From contig JBLMYS010000125.1 of NCBI GenBank assembly GCA_050258415.1, forward strand, positions 1-8,003: 8,003 nt of DNA, read 5' to 3'. Origin of the DNA: JAAXKN01 sp050258415 (GTDB taxonomy: Bacteria > Bacteroidota > Ignavibacteria > Ignavibacteriales > SURF-24). Under the pieces are notes generated by a model. The model ran no database searches, was not told where the DNA came from, and saw nothing but the letters and a program-made list of their open reading frames with translations. Position numbers and translations under genes: made by a program. Below are positions 7,010 through 8,003 of this stretch, piece after piece; within the stretch, counting starts at the first letter, position 1, and the number at the start of each line of letters is the position of its first letter.

Positions 7010-7040
7010 AGGCCACTCAGTATTTTTACTGAGTCGGCCT
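7010..7040. repeat. Operator-like palindrome copy 3, with GC clamp
   Basis: CTCAGTA-TTTT-TACTGAG (7016-7033) is identical to copy 2. It is flanked by AGGCC (7010-7014) and GGCCT (7036-7040), which extend the dyad by 5 bp past a small mismatch. It lies inside the unit, away from both promoters, and has no counterpart in the right arm. Confidence 0.6.
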
Positions 7041-7058
7041 GTCCGGAGAAAAAAATTT

Positions 7059-7078
7059 CACTTTTTTTCACTTTTTTT
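7059..7078 (+). repeat. Two tandem 10-bp units CACTTTTTTT
   Basis: CACTTTTTTT occurs twice head to tail, between the inner palindrome and the GC-rich module. It is a minor low-complexity repeat with no known role. Confidence 0.6.
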
Positions 7079-7098
7079 GTCCCCTTCAGCAATATGCC

Positions 7099-7215
7099 GC
7101 CCTTTTCGGGGCTCCGGGGGTTTGTTTGGGATCATTTTTCCCCGGGGGTTCCCTCATTCGCCGCGGCGAATTCGGTTACCCCCGGCTACAAACAAAACGC
7201 CCGGCTGAGCCGGGC
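7099..7215. repeat. GC-rich nested palindrome module
   Basis: Several nested dyads are visible. The core is the perfect 16-bp palindrome ATTCGCCGCGGCGAAT (7156-7171). Around it CCGGGGGT (7142-7149) pairs with ACCCCCGG (7178-7185). Outside that, TTTGTTTG (7121-7128) pairs with CAAACAAA (7189-7196). Flanking hairpins are GCCC/GGGC (7099-7112) and GCCCGGC-TGA-GCCGGGC (7199-7215). The base composition differs sharply from the AT-rich sides. It resembles dispersed palindromic repeats of Bacteroidota and Chlorobi genomes (from memory, unverified) and could also be a structured RNA. Confidence 0.6.
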
Positions 7216-7241
7216 TTGGTCATTGCGTTATTCCAGATGCT

Positions 7242-7284
7242 CACATTTCACATATGGAGGCGCCATTTCGTACCCTGAAATGTG
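7242..7284. repeat. 9-bp inverted repeat in the element interior
   Basis: CACATTTCA (7242-7250) is the exact reverse complement of TGAAATGTG (7276-7284), with a 25-nt loop that contains CATATG and GGCGCC. A further stem, TGTCCC (7303-7308) with GGGACA (7331-7336), follows. No coding frame is convincing here. Confidence 0.45.
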
Positions 7285-7430
7285 TAGAGGCCGTTGTAAA
7301 AATGTCCCCTTACTCCGGCTGATGCCTCATGGGACACAATTTTTTAAAAATCTGAAAAATTGCTGATTTTTTAAAAGCTTTGAATATGAGCTGAATTCAA
7401 AGAAAACATATAAAAGTGTATACTTTTAAA

Positions 7431-7448
7431 CTCAGTAGAAATACTGAG
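7431..7448. repeat. Operator-like palindrome copy 4
   Basis: CTCAGTA-GAAA-TACTGAG, a perfect 7-bp inverted repeat. It is the right-arm counterpart of copy 2 and lies 2 bp from copy 5. Confidence 0.6.
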
Positions 7449-7450
7449 GC

Positions 7451-7466
7451 TCAGTATTTCTACTGA
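7451..7466. repeat. Operator-like palindrome copy 5
   Basis: TCAGTA-TTTC-TACTGA, the exact reverse complement of copy 1. Its last base is the first base of the ATTG -33 element of the rightward promoter. Confidence 0.6.
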
Positions 7467-7496
7467 TTGACTTTCTCACAGGAAACTGTATGTTTG
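7466..7496 (+). promoter_or_regulatory. Bacteroidota-type promoter of the rightward genes
   Basis: ATTG (7466-7469) is followed after 19 bases by TATGTTTG (7489-7496), an exact TAnnTTTG. Start of transcription is expected near 7502, giving a leader of about 18 bases before the ATG at 7520. It mirrors the leftward promoter: the -33 element sits at the repeat tip and the -7 box lies just outside. Confidence 0.6.
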
Positions 7497-7519
7497 CATT
7501 CTGATATTGGAAATGTTTG

Positions 7520-7750
7520 ATGAATAAGCTGAAAATGAAAAAGGCCCTGCGGGAAATCCTTAATGGCCAGTACTTCGACTGTACTCAGTACCAGGATAAG
7601 TACTATCTGTCAAAGGAAATTCTGGAAATGTTTCCTGAGCTTGATGAGGTTTCCGTCTATGAGGCAATCGACTACGCCGGCAAAAATGCAGATACGTCAA
7701 AGAAAATCAACAAATTTATTGACGCTTTCATTGAAAAGGTGGTAAGTTAA
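7520..7750 (+). CDS. Unrecognised small protein, 76 aa
   Basis: 76 residues from the ATG at 7520, with GGAAA about 8-12 bases ahead; a TTG one codon earlier (7517) is less likely. The product is small, charged and mostly helical by composition: MNKLKMKKALREILNG, a Tyr-rich YFDCTQYQDKYYLSKEIL, then FPELDEVSVYEAIDYAGKN and a basic/hydrophobic C-terminal helix, INKFIDAFIEKVVS. It has no signal peptide or membrane segment, and I do not recognise a family. It is the first gene after the rightward promoter, and its stop lies 6 bp before the next gene, so the two probably form an operon. A small regulator or partner of the membrane protein downstream would fit the context, but this is inference. Confidence 0.75.
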   Translation: MNKLKMKKALREILNGQYFDCTQYQDKYYLSKEILEMFPELDEVSVYEAIDYAGKNADTSKKINKFIDAFIEKVVS

Positions 7751-7756
7751 ACCCGA

Positions 7757-8003
7757 ATGAATTTAGCTTTTTACATTTTGCAAAGTAATATCTTCGACGA
7801 GGTAAAGGAGTATCTTAAGCTCCTGCAGGATTACCGCAACCCCGTCAACTTCTCACTGCTCATTACAGTCCTGGTGCTGGTAATACTCTATCTTACCGCA
7901 CGCTATGTAATCATACCCCAGCAGAGAAATTACTCCAAGATGGAAAAAAAGCTGAAGATGCAGAACGTACGCCTTATGGCGCTTTTTGCGGACCTGGACC
8001 CCG
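7757..8003 (+). CDS. Membrane-anchored protein, N-terminal part only, possible sensor kinase
   Basis: The frame is open from the ATG at 7757 to the right edge, 82 codons with no stop. Residues 1-30 (MNLAFYILQSNIFDEVKEYL, then KLLQDYRNPV) are polar to amphipathic. One membrane segment follows at about 32-54 (FSLLITVLVLVILYLTARYV). A basic, coiled-coil-like linker (QQRNYSKMEKKLKMQNVR) comes next, ending in LMALFADLDP. The last motif resembles the start of a PAS domain in many membrane-anchored histidine kinases ('LFaeLdPdPv'), so a sensor kinase or similar signalling protein is my best guess, but the diagnostic domains lie off the window. The ribosome binding site is weak (AAGGTGG, 13 bases ahead, inside the previous gene), which suggests translational coupling. 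Composition is somewhat more GC-rich than the repeat region. Confidence 0.7.
   Translation, partial: MNLAFYILQSNIFDEVKEYLKLLQDYRNPVNFSLLITVLVLVILYLTARYVIIPQQRNYSKMEKKLKMQNVRLMALFADLDP

Larger units (their letters stand above)
6897..7471. mobile_element. 575-bp unit bounded by near-perfect inverted repeats, possible MITE
   Basis: The left end (6897-6959) and the reverse complement of the right end (7471-7412) agree over 21 of 21, 17 of 18 and 19 of 19 bases, with one length difference of 3 (CCCCA versus GC). A further 13 of 14 match lies at 6986-6999 and 7395-7382. Both outer tips read GTCAATCAG inward. The interior has no convincing gene, and I see no clear target duplication outside the tips. 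A nonautonomous element, an invertible segment, or a duplicated operator region are all possible. Confidence 0.45.
7382..7471 (-). repeat. Right inverted repeat
   Basis: Right arm of the unit, the reverse complement of the left. GAATATGAGCTGAA (7382-7395) comes first, then AAAAGTGTATACTTTT (7412-7427), two TCAGTA-N4-TACTGA palindromes and the tip TTGAC. The palindromes are 2 bases apart here but 5 apart in the left arm. Confidence 0.85.

Noticed and set aside
6898..7092. 64-codon minus-strand open frame over the left repeat arm
   Set aside because: The translation is Lys-rich and reflects the palindromes and T-runs (SVKILSG twice from the repeat copies); no start signal.
7094..7366. 90-codon plus-strand open frame inside the inverted-repeat unit
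   Set aside because: It runs straight through the GC-rich nested palindromes, has no ribosome binding site, and its translation looks like repeat DNA read as protein.
6902..7466. CRISPR array
   Set aside because: The repeats are only 16-18 bp, irregularly spaced and in mirror arrangement, without uniform spacers or cas genes.
6891..7478. Target-site duplication flanking the inverted-repeat unit
   Set aside because: The flanks (GGTCT on the left, TTTCT on the right) do not give a convincing direct repeat.

Overview
The window most resembles a chromosomal segment of a Bacteroidota-type bacterium, probably from the Ignavibacteria/Chlorobi side. Three things suggest this. Two long lipoproteins belong to a repeat family (a DTTSH[N/D]FSWQ junction followed by DVAIIN...AVG repeats) that I associate from memory with Ignavibacteria. 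There is a large secreted Asp-box protein. The two best promoters match the Bacteroidota consensus TAnnTTTG with an upstream TTG. No database search was possible, so the assignment is an inference.

Layout. Positions 1-2162 (minus strand) hold the first 720 codons of a secreted protein whose C-terminus lies off the left edge. A strong palindrome follows at 2295-2318. Two paralogous minus-strand lipoproteins come next (2364-3500 and 3953-5317), separated by 452 bp of AT-rich, apparently gene-free DNA. After a 300-bp intergenic stretch, a compact minus-strand cassette occupies 5614-6766. In transcription order it encodes a TIR-domain protein, a 154-aa protein I do not recognise, and a 64-aa single-pass membrane protein.

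The 750 bp between this cassette and the rightward genes is the most structured part of the window. A near-perfect inverted repeat (6897-7000 and 7382-7471) brackets about 575 bp. It contains five copies of the palindrome TCAGTA-N4-TACTGA. An outward-facing TTG-N19/20-TAnnTTTG promoter starts at each end: one reads left into the TIR cassette, the other right into a 76-aa unknown gene (7520-7750). The latter is followed by the start of a membrane-anchored protein (7757 to the right edge), possibly a sensor kinase. The middle of the element holds a GC-rich nested palindrome (7099-7215) and further hairpins, and I see no convincing gene there.

Working hypothesis: the TIR cassette is a candidate signalling or defence module, divergent from a membrane-sensor operon, with both under mirror-image promoters that may share one regulator. 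The sequence shows the architecture. The defence role and the co-regulation are inferences.
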